DNA of 64,000 bases, taken from contig CP021238.1 of the NCBI GenBank assembly GCA_002291465.1, positions 3,410,001 through 3,474,000 of the forward strand, read 5' to 3'. The notes below the pieces were generated by a model. It was given only the letters and a program-made list of their open reading frames with translations. It was not told the DNA's origin and searched no databases. The stretch comes from Mycobacterium lepraemurium. Its GTDB lineage: Bacteria; Actinomycetota; Actinomycetes; Mycobacteriales; Mycobacteriaceae. Below are positions 32,482 through 42,289 of this stretch, one piece after another. How positions within the stretch are numbered: the stretch's first letter is position 1; every line of letters starts with the position of its first letter. The position numbers and the translations under genes were made by a program.

Positions 32482-33582
32482 TCAGGAAATCGCATTGACC
32501 GCGCTCGACAGCTTCGCCGTGAACGAACCCGGCAGCGGGATGGAACCGTACTGGTCCAGACCGTCCTGGCCCGGACCGATCGCGGCCTGCATGAACGCCT
32601 TCACCGCAGACCCCGTCGCCGCGTCGGGATATTTCGAGCAGACGATTTCGTAGGTCGCAAGCACGATCGGGTACGCGCCCTGCTGGGTGGGCCGGTAGAA
32701 TGACGAGGTGTCCATCACCAAGTCGTTGCCCTGCCCCTGAAAGGTGGCCTCGGCGATGGTCTTTTCGACGGACTCCTTGGTGATGGGCACCGCGTCCGGC
32801 CCCGCCGAGGTGGTGATCGACACCATGCTCAGCTGCTTGCCGACCGCGAACGACCACTCGCTGTAGGTGATCGACCCCTCGGTGTTCTGCAGCAGCGCCG
32901 AGGTGCCGTTGTTGCCGCTGGCCCCCTGCCCGACGCCGCCGGTGAACATCTCGCTGGTGCCCTTGCCCCAGGCGCCGTTGGACGCCCCGTCCAGGTACTT
33001 CTGAAAGTTGGTGGTGCCGGACTTGTCGCTGCGGAAGATCACCGCGATGGGCGTCGACGGCAGGTTGAGGCCCGGATTGACCGCCTTGAGCGCCGGGTCG
33101 TCCCACTTGGTGATGGCGCCGTTGAAGATCTTCGCGGCGGTCGGCCCGTCCAGTTTGAGCCCGCTCACCCCGGTGAGGTGGTAGGTCACCGCGATCGGCC
33201 CGAACACGATCGGCAGGTCCCAGGCGGGCGAATTGCACCGCGCCGCCGCCCGGTCGGTCTGGCCGGTGGTGGGGTCCAGCGGGATGTCCGAGCCCGCGAG
33301 GTCGGTCTGATTGTTCAAGAACTGCGTGACACCGGCGGCCGGTGCGGCGTTCGCGTTGTAGTCCAGCGTGTAGCCCGGGCAGGCCCGGACGTAGGCGTAG
33401 ACGAACTGCTCGATCGCGTTCTGCTGGGCGGTGGACCCGCTGCCCTTGAGCACCTTCTTGCCGCCGCAGTCCACGTGCGCGCCCGACCCCGACGACGACT
33501 TCGAGTCGCCGCCGCACCCCGTCAGCGTCAACGCGGCGGCGGCCAGCAGGCTCAGTACGGCGCCAGATCGAGCGAAACTCAC
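32482..33582 (-). CDS. pstS: Periplasmic phosphate-binding lipoprotein, PstS2 type
   Basis: This is the extracytoplasmic phosphate receptor of a Pst ABC transporter. It has 366 residues from GTG 33582, preceded by GGAGGAG; the frame is open 16 codons upstream. The signal peptide ends in the lipobox LTLTGC. Phosphate-site motifs are [20 protein letters not shown] and [15 protein letters not shown]. The closest recalled relative is PstS2, which in M. tuberculosis also sits directly upstream of pknD on the same strand. It is intact while its kinase neighbour is broken. Confidence 0.92.
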   Translation of the reverse strand: MSFARSGAVLSLLAAAALTLTGCGGDSKSSSGSGAHVDCGGKKVLKGSGSTAQQNAIEQFVYAYVRACPGYTLDYNANAAPAAGVTQFLNNQTDLAGSDIPLDPTTGQTDRAAARCNSPAWDLPIVFGPIAVTYHLTGVSGLKLDGPTAAKIFNGAITKWDDPALKAVNPGLNLPSTPIAVIFRSDKSGTTNFQKYLDGASNGAWGKGTSEMFTGGVGQGASGNNGTSALLQNTEGSITYSEWSFAVGKQLSMVSITTSAGPDAVPITKESVEKTIAEATFQGQGNDLVMDTSSFYRPTQQGAYPIVLATYEIVCSKYPDAATGSAVKAFMQAAIGPGQDGLDQYGSIPLPGSFTAKLSSAVNAIS

Positions 33583-33688
33583 GCAACTCCTCCCGCCCCC
33601 GTACGGCCGGGGCCACCAAAAGTCAATCAATCGTGAATATACAAACCCTTGACAGAGGCTGAGAGGTGAATAATGGGGTGAATGAGTG

Positions 33689-33704
33689 CCGGGCGCACGC
33701 CCGG
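33689..33704 (-). terminator. Hairpin after the response regulator gene
   Basis: CCGGGCG-CA-CGCCCGG is a G+C-rich perfect stem, 15 bases past the response regulator stop on the minus strand and before the pstS promoter region. It probably ends the phosphatase-kinase-regulator transcript. There is no U-tract. Confidence 0.45.
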
Positions 33705-33718
33705 GATCCGGCCGTCGC

Positions 33719-34159
33719 TCAGGCGCTGGGCAGCCGCACCACCTGAACGAAGAACTCGTCGATCTGCCGGACCGCCTTCATGAACTGGTCCAGGTCGACC
33801 GGTTTGGTGACGTAGGTGTTGGCGCGCAGCTTGTAGCTCTTCAGGATGTCCTCCTCGGCCGAGGAGGTGGTGAGCGCCACGACCGGGATCTGGGCCAGGT
33901 CGGGGTCGGACTTGATCTTCTCCAGCAGCTGGCGGCCGTCGTATTTGGGCAGGTTCAGGTCCAGCAGGATCAGGTCGGGCCGTGGCGCGTCGGCGAACTC
34001 ACCGCGCCGGTACAGGTAGTTGAGGCCCTCCTCGCCGTCGTGCGCCACGTGCAGCCTGTTGTTGAGTTTGTTGTGCTCGAAGGCTTCTCGCGTGATCAGC
34101 TCGTCTCCCGGGTCGTCCTCGACGGGCAGGATGTCGATGGCTCTATCGGCCGTTGTCAC
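33719..34159 (-). CDS. Single-domain (CheY/Rcp1-like) response regulator
   Basis: This 146-residue protein is a receiver domain only, with no output domain. It has the acidic pair in PVEDDPGD, the phosphoacceptor Asp in LLDLNLP, the Thr in ALTTSS, and the Lys in [10 protein letters not shown]. The usual ILLVEDD reads ILPVEDD, an unusual Pro in the first strand. It starts at ATG 34159, overlapping the histidine kinase stop (ATGA). Rcp1-like regulators pair with CHASE3/HAMP or phytochrome-type kinases. It is intact although its cognate kinase gene is broken. Confidence 0.88.
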   Translation of the reverse strand: MTTADRAIDILPVEDDPGDELITREAFEHNKLNNRLHVAHDGEEGLNYLYRRGEFADAPRPDLILLDLNLPKYDGRQLLEKIKSDPDLAQIPVVALTTSSAEEDILKSYKLRANTYVTKPVDLDQFMKAVRQIDEFFVQVVRLPSA

Positions 34160-35748
34160 TGCTGCGCTCCTTCCAAAGCGACTGCGTCCGTTTCGTCGAC
34201 GGGTCCGGGCATGGGCAAACTGAATTCGAATCGGGTCCCGTCGGTGTAGGACGTGTCGATCCGGACGGTGCCGCCGTGGTGCTCGACGATCTTCTGTACC
34301 AACGCCAGGCCGACCCCGGTGCCTGCGTACACCTCCCGGCCGTGCAGCCGCTGGAAAATGACGAAGACCTTGTCAGAGAACTCCTCCGGGATGCCGATGC
34401 CGTTGTCCGACACGCTCAGCAGCCACTCGCCGTCGTGGGTGCCTTCGCCGGGGGCGCATTCGATGACGACGCGGGGCCGGCGATCCTTGTGCCGGAACTT
34501 GATCGCGTTGCCGATCAGGTTGCCACAACATGGTCAGCAGCATCGGGTCCCGACGATCCGCGGCAGTTCGGCGGGGCGCACGATCTCGGCGACGGTTTCC
34601 TCGACGGCGGCGGCCAGGTTGGCCAGGCCGGCGTCCAGCGTGGCATCCAGCTGCACCTCGGCCTCGGTGGTGCCCAGCCGGCCCACCCGGGAGAAGGTGA
34701 GCAGGTCGTTGATCAGCGCCTGCATCCGTTTGGCGCCGTCGACCGCGAAGCCGATGTATTCCAGGCCGCGCTCGTCGAGCTGGTCGCCGTACCGACGCTC
34801 CAGCAGCTGGCAGAACGACGCCACCTTGCGCAGCGGCTCCTGCAGGTCGTGGGAGGCGACGTAGGCGAACTGCTCGAGTTCGGTGTTGGAGCGCCGCAAC
34901 TCGGCGGCCTGCTCGTCCAGCTGCTCCTGGGCCGACCGCGACACGTCGAGTTCTTCGACCATGCGCTTGCGCATGTTCTCCACGTCGATGGCCATGTCGC
35001 GAATGTCCTTGGGCCGCTTGGGCGCAACGATCGTTTCGGCGAAGTTGCCCTCGGTGATGCGCCGGCAGGACGCGGCCAGCTGCGCGATCGGGCGGGTGAT
35101 GGCGGCGCGGCTGAACAAGCCAAGGAACAGACCCGTCCCCAAAATGGCCAGCACCATGGCACCCAGCACCCAGTCGCGCCAGCCGTTGATCTCGTGCAGC
35201 TCGGCGGTCGCATTCGCCAGGTGCGTGTTCTGGGTCTCGAAAAGCGCTCGCAGATGGTCGAATTTGACCTTGCCGAGGTCGGCCGTCGGGGCACTGACGG
35301 CGGCGGGGGCCTTGGGGGTGACGCTGGCGATGACGGGTTCGGCGTAGTTGGTCCGCCAGTCGGCGGCGGCCGACTCCACCGCGTCCAGGTCGGCGATCAG
35401 CTCGGTGTTGCCGGCGTTGCCGCCCACCAGCCGGCGAATCTCGTCGGCGGCAGCCTGCTCGGTGCGCTGCCCGTCGTAGTAGGGCGCCAGGAACTGCCGG
35501 TCCGCGGCGATCAGGTAGACGCGCAGGCCGGTTTCCTGGTCCCGCAGCGCCGCCTGCAGCCGGGCCGCCGCGACCCGCGCCGGCCCGACACCGTCGGCCA
35601 CCTGCCGCGACACCTGGTCGGTGCGGTGCAGCAGCACCGCACCGACCAGCGCCCCGATCAGCACCGTCGTGCCCATGATCCACAGCACCAGGGCCAGCCA
35701 TCCCCGCACGGTCAGCTGCGTGAGCCGGAGCGGACGCGGCGCGGTCAC
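34156..35748 (-). pseudogene. CHASE3-HAMP sensor histidine kinase, two indels
   Basis: The GTG at 35748 overlaps the upstream phosphatase stop. The first 404 codons are clean: transmembrane segment about 18-40, CHASE3-like sensor region, second transmembrane segment about 195-215, HAMP, a coiled linker and HisKA with [12 protein letters not shown]. At about 34553 one base is lost (GGDPMLL becomes GTRCC stop) and at about 34527 two more are lost. The ATP-binding half (DNGIGIPEEF, GTGVGLALV) follows in the original frame to 34156. The product ends before the ATPase domain. Confidence 0.85.
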
Positions 35749-37140
35749 GTGATGGTCCTCTTGACGCGCAGCACGGCGATGTCATCGGTGAGGCCGCCGT
35801 GCGGCTGGGCCAGTCGCTGGGCGCCGTCGATCAGGGCGTCGACGAACGCCGGGCCGGGGCGATCGACCTGCGAGCGGGCCAGGGCGATCGACCTGCGAGC
35901 GGGCCAGGGCGAGCAGGCCGTCCTCACCGAGCCGTTGGGTCCCCTGCCCCGAATACCCCTCGTAGAGCCCGTCGGGGAGCAACAGCAGGCCGTGTCCCGC
36001 GGGCAGCCGCAGCTGGTGGCGCGGCCAGTCGTCGGCGCGCAGCCCAAGCGCCGGCCCTCCCGGCGGTTCGACCCATTCCACGGTGCCGCCGCCCTGCAGC
36101 AGCATCCCCGGATGGCCGGCGCGGATGACGCTGACCTCGGGGCGCTGCGGCGAGATCTCCAGGCTGAGCACGGTCGCGAAGATCCCGGTGCCGGTGCGTT
36201 CGGAGTGCAGCACCCGCTCCAGCTGGCGCATCAGTTCGACGCCGTGCACGCCGGCCAGGGTGAGCGCCCGGAACGCGATCCGCAGCGCCGCCCCCAGGGC
36301 CGCCGCATGCGGGCCGTACCCGGCGACGTCGCCGATCAGCACGTACACCGCCCGATCCGGTGTCTGGACCACGTCGTAGAAGTCACCGCACAGCAGCGCG
36401 TCCTCGCGGCTGGGCCGGTACCGGGCGACGATGTCCACGCTCGGGTCGTCCAGCAGCAGCGGGGACGGCAGCAGCCCGCGTTCCAGCAGCGCGTTCTCCC
36501 GGGCCCGCAGCTGGGTGGCGTGCAGGTCGGCGGCGATCAGCTCGGCGCGTTTGCGCTCGATCGCATACAGCAGCGCGCGGCGCAGCATCTCCGGCTCCAC
36601 CCGGCCCTTGACCAGGTAGTCCTGGGCGCTGGCGGCCACCGCGGGGGCCCCGAAGTACCCGTCGTTCAGCCCGGTCAGCACCACGATCGGGACGGTGGCG
36701 TCGAGCTTGGCGATGCGGTTCAACGCGTCGATCCCGCTGGCGTCGGGCAGGTGCAGATCCAGCAGCACGCAATCGGGCCGGGTGGATTCCAGCTCACGTT
36801 CGGCGTGCGCCATCGACTGCGCCCACACCACCCGGATGTCGGTGACGAGTTCCTCCACCAGCACCGCGTCGCCGCGGTCGTCCTCGACCAGCAACACCGA
36901 CAACGGCTTCAGCGACTGCCGCTGCGCGGCCGGCGTGACCGCGGCCTGTGCTGGTATCAATTCCCGGCCATCTGTGGACGGGCATGGGAAGTCACGTTCT
37001 GCACTGCAGACCCCCTGGCCGCGATGAGACCCATTGCTGTGTGGCGTTGCGTGGACGGGTGGCCGGTGCCTGTTTACGGCCGTCGGCCTGGACTTCACCC
37101 ACCGGGGAAATCCTATGCGGTACCGCTGGGCTTTTCCCAA
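35745..37140 (-). pseudogene. REC-PP2C (RsbU/SpoIIE-like) phosphatase, frameshifted by tandem duplication
   Basis: The N-terminal receiver domain (VLLVEDDRGD, phosphoacceptor in LLDLHLPD) is followed by a helical linker and a PP2C-like phosphatase domain (LLCGDFYDVV, GDVAGYGPHAAAL). Near the end a 25-base tandem duplication (35861-35910) shifts the frame. The true tail ([16 protein letters not shown], with the metal-binding Asp pair) is then read only in another frame, ending at 35745. The shifted product runs to 35782. The start is uncertain: ATG 37140 and GTG 37098 are in frame, but the receiver domain begins only near 36910. Confidence 0.8.
35861..35910. repeat. 25-base perfect tandem duplication
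   Basis: GATCGACCTGCGAGCGGGCC plus AGGGC occurs twice back to back at 35861-35885 and 35886-35910. Twenty-five is not a multiple of three; removing one copy restores the phosphatase frame to its conserved C-terminus. A replication-slippage event is the simplest cause. Confidence 0.92.
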
Positions 37141-37156
37141 CAGCCACGCGCAACGC

Positions 37157-38326
37157 TCAGCACAACAGCGCCCGCGACATCACCACCCGCTGAATCTGAT
37201 TGGTGCCCTCGTAGATCTGGGTGATCTTGGCGTCGCGCATCATCCGCTCGACCGGGAAGTCCTGCGTGTACCCGTAGCCGCCGAACAGCTGCACCGCGTC
37301 CGTGGTCACCTCCATCGCGACGTCGGACGCCAAGCACTTCGACGCCGCGGAGATGAACCCCAGATGCGATTCGCCGCGCTCGGCGCGGGCGGCGGCGTGG
37401 TACACCATCAGCCGGGCCGACTCCACCTTCATCGCCATGTCGGCGAGCATAAACTGCACACCCTGGTTGTCGCTGACCGGGCGGCCGAACTGCTTGCGCT
37501 CCTTGGTGTATGCGATGGCGGCGTCCAGCGCGCCCTGCGCGATCCCGACGGCCTGGGCGCCGATGGTGGGCCGGGTGTGGTCCAGCGTCGCCAGCGCGGT
37601 CTTGAAGCCGGTGCCCGGCTCGCCGATGATCCGGTCGCCCGGGATGCGGCAGTTCTCGAAGTACAGCTCCGTGGTAGGCGAGCCCTTGATGCCGAGCTTC
37701 TTCTCCTTCGGCCCGACGGTGAAACCCTCGTCGTCCTTGTGCACCATGAACGACGAAATGCCGTTGGCGCTCTTGTCCGGATCGGTCACGGCCATCACCG
37801 TGTACCAGCTCGACTTGCCGCCGTTGGTGATCCAGCACTTGGCGCCGTTGAGGATCCAGTCGTCCCCGTCGGCACGGGCCCGGGTGCGCATCGACGCCGC
37901 GTCGCTGCCGGCCTCGCGCTCGGAGAGCGCGTAGGACGCCATCGCCGAGCCGTCCGCGATCGACGGCAGCACCTGCTTCTTCAGCTCGTCGGAGCCGCGC
38001 AAAATCAGCCCCATGGTGCCCAGCTTGTTGACCGCAGGGATCAGCGACGCCGAGGTGTCGACGCGGGCGACCTCCTCGATGACGATGCAGGCCGCCACCG
38101 AGTCGGCACCCTGCCCGCCGTACTCCTCCGGCACGTGCACGGCGTTGAACCCCGCCGCGTTCAACGCCTCCAGCGCCTCCTGCGGGAACCGGGAGTTCTC
38201 GTCCACGTCGGCGGCGTGCGGAGCGATCTCCTTTTCCGCCAGCGCCCGGATCGCCGCCCGCAGCTCCTGGTGCTCCTCGGGCAGTTGGAACAGATCGAAG
38301 TCGGGGTTTCCGGCCCATCCAGCCAT
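37157..38326 (-). CDS. fadE25: Acyl-CoA dehydrogenase FadE25
   Basis: This flavoenzyme introduces the alpha-beta double bond into acyl-CoA. The 389-residue product has the length of its M. tuberculosis orthologue. FAD and substrate motifs are YALSEREAGSD, WITNGGKSSWYTVMAV and FGGYGYTQDFPVERM. The catalytic Glu lies in QIYEGTNQIQ. It stands alone, separated by 18 bases from purE downstream of a distinct function. It is intact. Confidence 0.95.
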   Translation of the reverse strand: MAGWAGNPDFDLFQLPEEHQELRAAIRALAEKEIAPHAADVDENSRFPQEALEALNAAGFNAVHVPEEYGGQGADSVAACIVIEEVARVDTSASLIPAVNKLGTMGLILRGSDELKKQVLPSIADGSAMASYALSEREAGSDAASMRTRARADGDDWILNGAKCWITNGGKSSWYTVMAVTDPDKSANGISSFMVHKDDEGFTVGPKEKKLGIKGSPTTELYFENCRIPGDRIIGEPGTGFKTALATLDHTRPTIGAQAVGIAQGALDAAIAYTKERKQFGRPVSDNQGVQFMLADMAMKVESARLMVYHAAARAERGESHLGFISAASKCLASDVAMEVTTDAVQLFGGYGYTQDFPVERMMRDAKITQIYEGTNQIQRVVMSRALLC

Positions 38327-38344
38327 CTCTAACGCCTCCTAGTG

Positions 38345-38866
38345 CTACTGACCGGTAACTTTACCGAGCAGCCTTTGCAGCGCCTCATCCTTGGCCCGCA
38401 CGCTGTCGGCCAGCTGGGTCTGGAACTCGACGATGCGGCCCCGCAGCCCCGGGTCGGAGGCGCCGAGGATGCGCACCGCCAGCAGGCCGGCGTTGCGGGC
38501 GCCGCCGATGGAGACGGTGGCCACCGGCACCCCCGCGGGCATCTGCACGATCGACAGCAGCGAGTCCAGCCCGTCCAGCCGGGCCAGCGGCACCGGGACC
38601 CCGATCACCGGCAGCGGCGTCGCCGAGGCGACCATGCCGGGCAGGTGGGCGGCGCCGCCAGCGCCTGCGATGATCACCTCGATGCCCCGCCCGGCCGCGT
38701 CGCGCGCGTAGTCGAACATCACCCCCGGCGTGCGGTGCGCCGAGACCACCCGCACCTCGGCAGGCACGTCAAACTCGGCCAGCGCGGCCGCGGCGTCGGC
38801 CATCACCGACCAGTCGCTGTCGCTGCCCATGATCACCGCGACGCGAGGAGCTTCGGTCACGCTCAT
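38345..38866 (-). CDS. purE: N5-carboxyaminoimidazole ribonucleotide mutase PurE
   Basis: It rearranges N5-CAIR to CAIR in purine synthesis. It has 173 residues from ATG 38866, whose ATGA overlaps the purK stop. The class I PurE motifs GSDSDW, SAHRTPG and [12 protein letters not shown] are complete. The frame is open far upstream but only as a shadow of purK. It is intact. Confidence 0.95.
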   Translation of the reverse strand: MSVTEAPRVAVIMGSDSDWSVMADAAAALAEFDVPAEVRVVSAHRTPGVMFDYARDAAGRGIEVIIAGAGGAAHLPGMVASATPLPVIGVPVPLARLDGLDSLLSIVQMPAGVPVATVSIGGARNAGLLAVRILGASDPGLRGRIVEFQTQLADSVRAKDEALQRLLGKVTGQ

Positions 38867-40146
38867 TGATGCCGCTCCTGTTCGTGTGGGTCCCATCCGT
38901 CCGTCCACTGCCCGTGGGACAGCCAGTGCGCCGCCAGCTCGGCGCGCCGCAACAGCGCGGCCAGCTCCGCCGTGTCGGCGGCGGGGAAGTCGCCGAGGAA
39001 GTTGATGTGACCGACCTTGCGGCCGGGGCGTTCCGCCTTGCCGTACAGGTGCACCCGGGCGTCGGGCATGCGCGCGAACAGGTGGTGCAGCCGCTCGTCG
39101 ACGCTCATCCGCGGCCGCTCCCGGGCGCCCAGCACGTTGGCCATCACGGTGACCGGCGCCAGCGCGTCGGTGTCGCCGAGCGGATAGTCCAGCACCGCGC
39201 GCAGGTGCTGCTCGAACTGGCCGGTGAGCGACCCGTCCATGGTCCAGTGCCCGGAGTTGTGCGGGCGCATCGCCAGCTCGTTGACCAGCAGCGCGCCGTC
39301 GGTGGTTTCGAACAGTTCCACGGCCAGCACGCCGACCACCCCGAGCTCGCCGGCCAGCCGCAGCGCCAGCCGTTGCGCGTCGGCGGCCAGGTCCTCGCCC
39401 AGGCCGGGGGCGGGCGCGATCACCTGCACGCAGATGCCGTCGCGTTGCACCGTCTCGACCACCGGCCACGCCGCGCCCTGCCCGAACGGCGACCGGGCCA
39501 CCAGCGCGGACAGCTCCCGGCGCAGGCTCACCTGTTCCTCGGCCAGCACCGGCACGCCGTCGGCCAGGAAGGCGGCCGCGATCTCCCGGGCGTGCACCGG
39601 GTCGCGGGCCATCCGCACGCCGCGCCCGTCGTAGCCGCCGCGGACCGCCTTGACCACCCCCGGGCCGCCGACCCGCCGGGCGAAGGCGTCAAGCTCGTCG
39701 AGGCTGTTGATCTCGGCGTACCGCGGTACCGGCACACCCAGGGATTCCAGCCGCCGCCGCATCACCAGCTTGTCCTGCGCGTGCACGAGGACCTGCGGCG
39801 GCGGCGCCACGTTGACGCCCTCGGCGACCAGCTTGTCCAGCAGTTCGCCCGGCACGTGCTCGTGGTCGAAGGTCAACACGTCGGCGCCCGCGGCCACCCG
39901 GCGCAGGTCCTCCAGGTCGGTGTGCGAGCCGATCACCACGTCGGACGCGACCAGCGCGGCCGACTCGTCGGCGGCCGTGGCCAGCACCCGCAGCGACTGG
40001 CCCAGCGTGATCGCGGCCTGGTGGGTCATCCGGGCGAGCTGGCCGCCGCCGACCATGGCGACGACGGGGACGGCGCGGGGAAAGGCTCGGGGCGCCGCTT
40101 TCGCGGAGGCGGCGCCCGGCGGGCGGGTACTCGGCACGGCCATCAT
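38863..40146 (-). CDS. purK: N5-carboxyaminoimidazole ribonucleotide synthase PurK
   Basis: This ATP-grasp enzyme carboxylates AIR with bicarbonate and ATP. The 427-residue product has the start motif [15 protein letters not shown]-grasp features [13 protein letters not shown] and LAEEQV, and metal ligands in [17 protein letters not shown]. It is coupled to purE by ATGA. ATG 40146 or the adjacent ATG 40143 is the start. It is intact. Confidence 0.95.
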   Translation of the reverse strand: MMAVPSTRPPGAASAKAAPRAFPRAVPVVAMVGGGQLARMTHQAAITLGQSLRVLATAADESAALVASDVVIGSHTDLEDLRRVAAGADVLTFDHEHVPGELLDKLVAEGVNVAPPPQVLVHAQDKLVMRRRLESLGVPVPRYAEINSLDELDAFARRVGGPGVVKAVRGGYDGRGVRMARDPVHAREIAAAFLADGVPVLAEEQVSLRRELSALVARSPFGQGAAWPVVETVQRDGICVQVIAPAPGLGEDLAADAQRLALRLAGELGVVGVLAVELFETTDGALLVNELAMRPHNSGHWTMDGSLTGQFEQHLRAVLDYPLGDTDALAPVTVMANVLGARERPRMSVDERLHHLFARMPDARVHLYGKAERPGRKVGHINFLGDFPAADTAELAALLRRAELAAHWLSHGQWTDGWDPHEQERHQ

Positions 40147-40266
40147 GGTGTCACGGCGGACAACCGGGTGCTAAATGCCGACTGCCGCAGTGTTGAGCGG
40201 GGCTGACACAGAATTGTTATGTACGACTTCGTGTCGATTTTGTGTCCGTCCATAGACTGACATGTT

Positions 40267-40932
40267 GTGTCCTTCACCGAAGCCACGATCGCGCGTTTGC
40301 CCAGGCTTTTGCAGCCCTATTTGCTACGCCACCACGAGCTGATCAAATTCGCCATCGTCGGCGGCACCACATTCGTCACCGACTCGGCGATTTTCTACAC
40401 GCTGAAGCTCACCATTCTGGAGCCCAAACCGGTGACCGCCAAGGTGATCGCGGGCATCGTGGCGGTCATCGCGTCCTACGTGCTGAACCGGGAATGGAGC
40501 TTCCGCAATCGCGGCGGGCGCGAACGTCACCACGAGGCGCTGCTGTTCTTCGCGTTCAGCGGGGTCGGGGTACTGCTGTCCATGGCGCCGCTGTGGTTCT
40601 CCAGCTACGTGTTGCAGCTGCGCCAGCCCACGGTGTCGCTGACGGTGGAGAACGTCGCCGACTTCATCTCGGCCTACATCATCGGCAACCTGCTGCAGAT
40701 GGCGTTCCGGTTCTGGGCGTTCCGGCGCTGGGTGTTCCCCGACCAGTTCGCCCGCGACCCCGACAAGGCGCTGGAGTCCGCCCTCACCGCCGGCGGTATC
40801 GCCGAGATCTTCGAGGACGCGTTCGAGGACGACGGCGGCAACGTCACGCTGTTGCGGGCCTGGCGCAACCGGGCCGACCGGCTGACTCAGCTGGGCGATT
40901 CCTCCGAACCCAGGGTGTCGAAGACCTCGTGA
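40267..40932 (+). CDS. GtrA-like membrane protein (Rv3277 orthologue)
   Basis: This 221-residue protein starts at GTG 40267. It has four predicted transmembrane helices in the GtrA pattern (FAIVGGTTFVTDSAIFYTL, VIASYVLNREWSF, FRFWAFRRWVF), linked in other bacteria to flipping or transfer of polyprenyl-linked sugars. The hydrophilic tail of about 50 residues is acidic then basic. It is divergent from purK. Its 3' end overlaps the convergent PH-domain gene by 46 bases. It is intact. Confidence 0.88.
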   Translation: MSFTEATIARLPRLLQPYLLRHHELIKFAIVGGTTFVTDSAIFYTLKLTILEPKPVTAKVIAGIVAVIASYVLNREWSFRNRGGRERHHEALLFFAFSGVGVLLSMAPLWFSSYVLQLRQPTVSLTVENVADFISAYIIGNLLQMAFRFWAFRRWVFPDQFARDPDKALESALTAGGIAEIFEDAFEDDGGNVTLLRAWRNRADRLTQLGDSSEPRVSKTS

Positions 40933-41405
40933 TACAGCAGCGCGTGCACCTCGCGCAGCCGCGGAATGTCGTGGAACTCCAACGGATCCTGTGACGCCGA
41001 CTCGATGATCAGCGTGCCGGTGCGCAGCATCCGCTCGGTGATCCGGTCGCGGAACTCCACGCTGTTGATCCGGGCCAGCGGAATGTCGATGCCGGTGCGG
41101 GTGGCCACGCCGTGCCGGAACATCACCCGCCGGTTGGTCACCACGAAATGGGTGGTCAGCCAGCCGAAGAAGGGCCACAGCGTCAGCCAGCCGACGATCA
41201 CCAGCCAGATCCCCCAGATCACGCCGTGGATGATGTTCTTGGCGAGCTGCTCGAAGTGCGTCGAGTCGAGGTAACCCGAGCCGAACGCCGCCAGCCCGGT
41301 GCCGAGGACGAGCACCAGCACCGGCCCGATCAGCCGCTTCCAGTGCGGGTGGCGGTGCACGATGACGTGTTCGCCGGCGGCCAGAACGTTATCCGGGTAG
41401 CCCAT
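40887..41405 (-). CDS. PH-domain membrane protein (Rv3278c orthologue)
   Basis: This 172-residue protein has two transmembrane helices at about 25-45 and 60-82 and a C-terminal bacterial PH-like domain (THFVVTNRRVMFRHGVATR, INSVEFRDRITERML). Members are thought to be membrane-associated scaffolds; no specific role is known. It overlaps the GtrA-like gene tail to tail. It is intact. Confidence 0.88.
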   Translation of the reverse strand: MGYPDNVLAAGEHVIVHRHPHWKRLIGPVLVLVLGTGLAAFGSGYLDSTHFEQLAKNIIHGVIWGIWLVIVGWLTLWPFFGWLTTHFVVTNRRVMFRHGVATRTGIDIPLARINSVEFRDRITERMLRTGTLIIESASQDPLEFHDIPRLREVHALLYHEVFDTLGSEESPS

Positions 41406-41447
41406 GCCCGCCGACCTTAGCCGGGCCCGGCGCCGGGCGGGTTGCAG

Positions 41448-42272
41448 CTAGCGCAGATGCACCACGTCGCCGGCGGCGACGACGACGGTTTGCCCGCCGC
41501 TGTCCAGACACAGCCGGCCCTGGTCGTCGATGCCGCTGGCGGTGCCCTCGACGTGTTTGCCACCGGGCAGGTCGGCGCGCACCCGGGTGCCGATGGTCAG
41601 GCTGCGGGCCCGGTAGTCGGCGGCCAGCGCCCAGTCCGCCCCGCGCGCGGCCTGCCAGCTGACGATGCGCCGGCCGAGCTCGCGCAACAGCCCGGACACC
41701 AGCGCCGTGCGGTCGGGCGCGGCCACCCCGAGGTCGAGCAGCGAGGTGGCGCCGGGGCCGTCGATCTCGTCGGCGCACTGAGTCACGTTGAGCCCCAAGC
41801 CGATAACCACCACCGGCTTGGACACCTCGGCGAGGATTCCGGCCAGCTTGCCCGGCGAGCCAGCCGGCCCGGCCAGCACGTCGTTGGGCCACTTCAGCCC
41901 GACCGCCACCCCCGCCGGCTGCAGCAACGGGGCCACCGTGTCGACCACCGCCACCCCGGTGGCCAGCGGCAGCCAGCCCCACCCTGCGGCTGGGACGTCG
42001 ACGACGCTGACCCCGACCGACATGGTGACCTGGGCGCGCGGCGTGGCCGACCAGCCCCGGCCGTGCCGCCCCCGCCCGGCGGTCTGGTGCTCGGCGATCA
42101 GCACCGCCCCGGCGACGTCGTCGCCCGCCGCCGCGCGCGCCAGCAGGTCGGCGTTGGTGGAGCCGGTCTGCTCGACGACGCCGAGCCGGCGCCAGCCCAG
42201 CCCGGTGCCGATCAGTTCGGCGCGCAGCGCGGCGGCGTCCAACGGGGCTCGAAGCTGGTCTCGGTCGGTCAC
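41448..42272 (-). CDS. birA: Biotin-protein ligase BirA
   Basis: It attaches biotin to the acyl-CoA carboxylase alpha subunits such as AccA3 in this window. It has 274 residues from GTG 42272; the long upstream open frame is not conserved. The group I ligase lacks the DNA-binding domain. The signature GRGRHGRGW binds biotinyl-AMP, with TGSTNADLL, LKWPNDVL and KLAGIL also complete. It is followed by accD5 after one broken gene. It is intact. Confidence 0.95.
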   Translation of the reverse strand: MTDRDQLRAPLDAAALRAELIGTGLGWRRLGVVEQTGSTNADLLARAAAGDDVAGAVLIAEHQTAGRGRHGRGWSATPRAQVTMSVGVSVVDVPAAGWGWLPLATGVAVVDTVAPLLQPAGVAVGLKWPNDVLAGPAGSPGKLAGILAEVSKPVVVIGLGLNVTQCADEIDGPGATSLLDLGVAAPDRTALVSGLLRELGRRIVSWQAARGADWALAADYRARSLTIGTRVRADLPGGKHVEGTASGIDDQGRLCLDSGGQTVVVAAGDVVHLR

Positions 42273-42289
42273 CGGACCCAGCCTAGAAC

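Noticed and set aside
33583..33688. Pho-box type repeats upstream of pstS
   Set aside because: Only single TTCAC-like elements are present; no convincing direct or inverted repeat with the right spacing was found.
30849..37140. Signalling block as a novel undescribed system
   Set aside because: All five genes belong to known families and three are broken; it is unusual in location but not a new system.
34153..37224. Open frame of 1023 codons on the plus strand
   Set aside because: It lies antisense to the histidine kinase and phosphatase genes, which have clear domains; its composition is shadow-like.
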